Shown: positions 63,649-64,000 of the stretch, piece by piece
Position numbering within the stretch: the stretch's first letter is position 1
How the letters are laid out: every line of letters starts with the position of its first letter
Assembly: GCA_937880095.1 (NCBI GenBank)
Contig: CALFLK010000025.1
Span: 62,001 to 126,000, forward strand
Direction: 5' to 3'
Length of the DNA: 64,000 bases
Source: an uncultured Faecalibacterium sp.
GTDB taxonomy: Bacteria; Bacillota; Clostridia; Oscillospirales; Ruminococcaceae
Program-made: the position numbers and the translations under genes
The notes under the pieces: model-generated
The model's database searches: none
Told to the model about the DNA's origin: nothing
Seen by the model: the letters and a program-made list of their open reading frames with translations, nothing else

Positions 63649-64000
63649 TTAATCGGCGGGCTTTCTTTGGATACGCCGCAAGGGAATTTTCTGCATGATC
63701 CCGATGATTTGTCCCGACAGCAGCACGGTCAGCAGAGAATAGCCAATCCGCTGCACCGGAATATAAGAAAGCGCCATCAGCAGCACGGTTAAATCACTGA
63801 TCAGGTAGATGCGCTCCACATTGGTGTGGAATACATACGCACCCACCATCGCGATGGCATCGTCGCCGCCGGGGGCTCCGCCGATTCGGACGCAAAGCCC
63901 AACACCAATACCAACAAACAGCGCACCCAAAATAGCGGCAATCAACGGCGTATCCGCCAGCCATGGCCAAAGCGGGTCAAACTGTTCGCAAATTTTGTAA
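63649..64000 (-). CDS. YitT-family membrane protein, 3' part (5' end outside window)
   Basis: The frame is open to the right edge, so the N-terminus lies beyond the window. The visible 116 residues contain LGALFVGIGVGLCVRIGGAPGG, the same block as in the YitT-type gene at 40392, and the same ending of two helices (SLLTVLLSGQIIG). It stops shortly after, again without the DUF2179 domain. The two are paralogues. A 239-base gap separates it from the radical SAM gene. Confidence 0.8.
   Translation of the reverse strand, partial: YKICEQFDPLWPWLADTPLIAAILGALFVGIGVGLCVRIGGAPGGDDAIAMVGAYVFHTNVERIYLISDLTVLLMALSYIPVQRIGYSLLTVLLSGQIIGIMQKIPLRRIQRKPAD

Noticed and set aside
1..64000. CRISPR arrays, prophage, insertion sequences, rRNA, replication origin
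   Set aside because: No regularly spaced repeats, transposase, integrase, rRNA or DnaA-box cluster was seen on either strand.

Overview
The window looks like chromosome of an anaerobic, moderately GC-rich gut Firmicute of the Oscillospiraceae/Ruminococcaceae type (the Faecalibacterium-Subdoligranulum-Gemmiger group is my best guess, not proven). Reasons: Gram-positive style signal peptides and lipoprotein motifs, a six-gene Rnf complex, a tetrahydrofolate riboswitch in front of a folate ECF transporter component, a split transketolase, strong AGGAGG-type ribosome sites, and a giant surface endo-alpha-N-acetylgalactosaminidase (GH101) that acts on mucin O-glycans. I see no phage, insertion sequence, CRISPR array or rRNA. 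Genes are dense, in short operons separated by clear intrinsic terminators.

Layout. 1-3.2 kb: the 3' part of mfd and a foldase-like lipoprotein. 3.2-8.1 kb: trmO, then the mglBAC sugar ABC transporter with an internal terminator after mglB. 8.5-9.7 kb: a split chromate transporter pair. 9.7-16.9 kb: one long minus-strand molybdenum operon (modB-modC-moeA-molybdopterin-binding protein-moaA-moaC-mog-moaE-like-mobB) behind a leader that folds like a riboswitch-controlled attenuator. 17-19.1 kb: a large polytopic membrane protein. 19.3 kb: tRNA-Val(CAC). 19.5-25 kb: rnfCDGEAB, with an unusual two-FMN-domain RnfG. 25.2-28.1 kb: a 47-residue membrane peptide, glpK, a histidine phosphatase and a small DUF2007-like protein. 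28.3-35 kb: the GH101 surface enzyme.

35.3-41 kb: a zinc-dependent phospholipase C-like protein, a small multidrug export protein, exonuclease III, folT with its THF riboswitch, enolase and a YitT-type protein. 41-46.7 kb: asparaginase, a glycosyltransferase, split transketolase and a CofE-like ligase. 46.8-54.2 kb: a metallophosphoesterase, a MATE pump, sbcDC and a ferredoxin-nitroreductase. 54.3-60.2 kb: an MMPL transporter, an overlapping GLUG-repeat/coiled-coil membrane-anchored protein and a divergent TetR regulator. 60.2-64 kb: a HAD phosphatase, an alpha/beta hydrolase, a radical SAM protein and a second, truncated YitT gene.

Functionally the window joins energy conservation (Rnf, enolase, transketolase, glycerol kinase), molybdenum cofactor assembly, sugar uptake and mucin glycan attack. 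The most interesting items are the MMPL-GLUG-TetR locus (a candidate undescribed export/envelope system), the molybdenum-operon leader and the missing ModA/MoaD, the duplicated FMN domain of RnfG, and the GH101 promoter palindrome. All functions are inferred by reading motifs; no database search was run.
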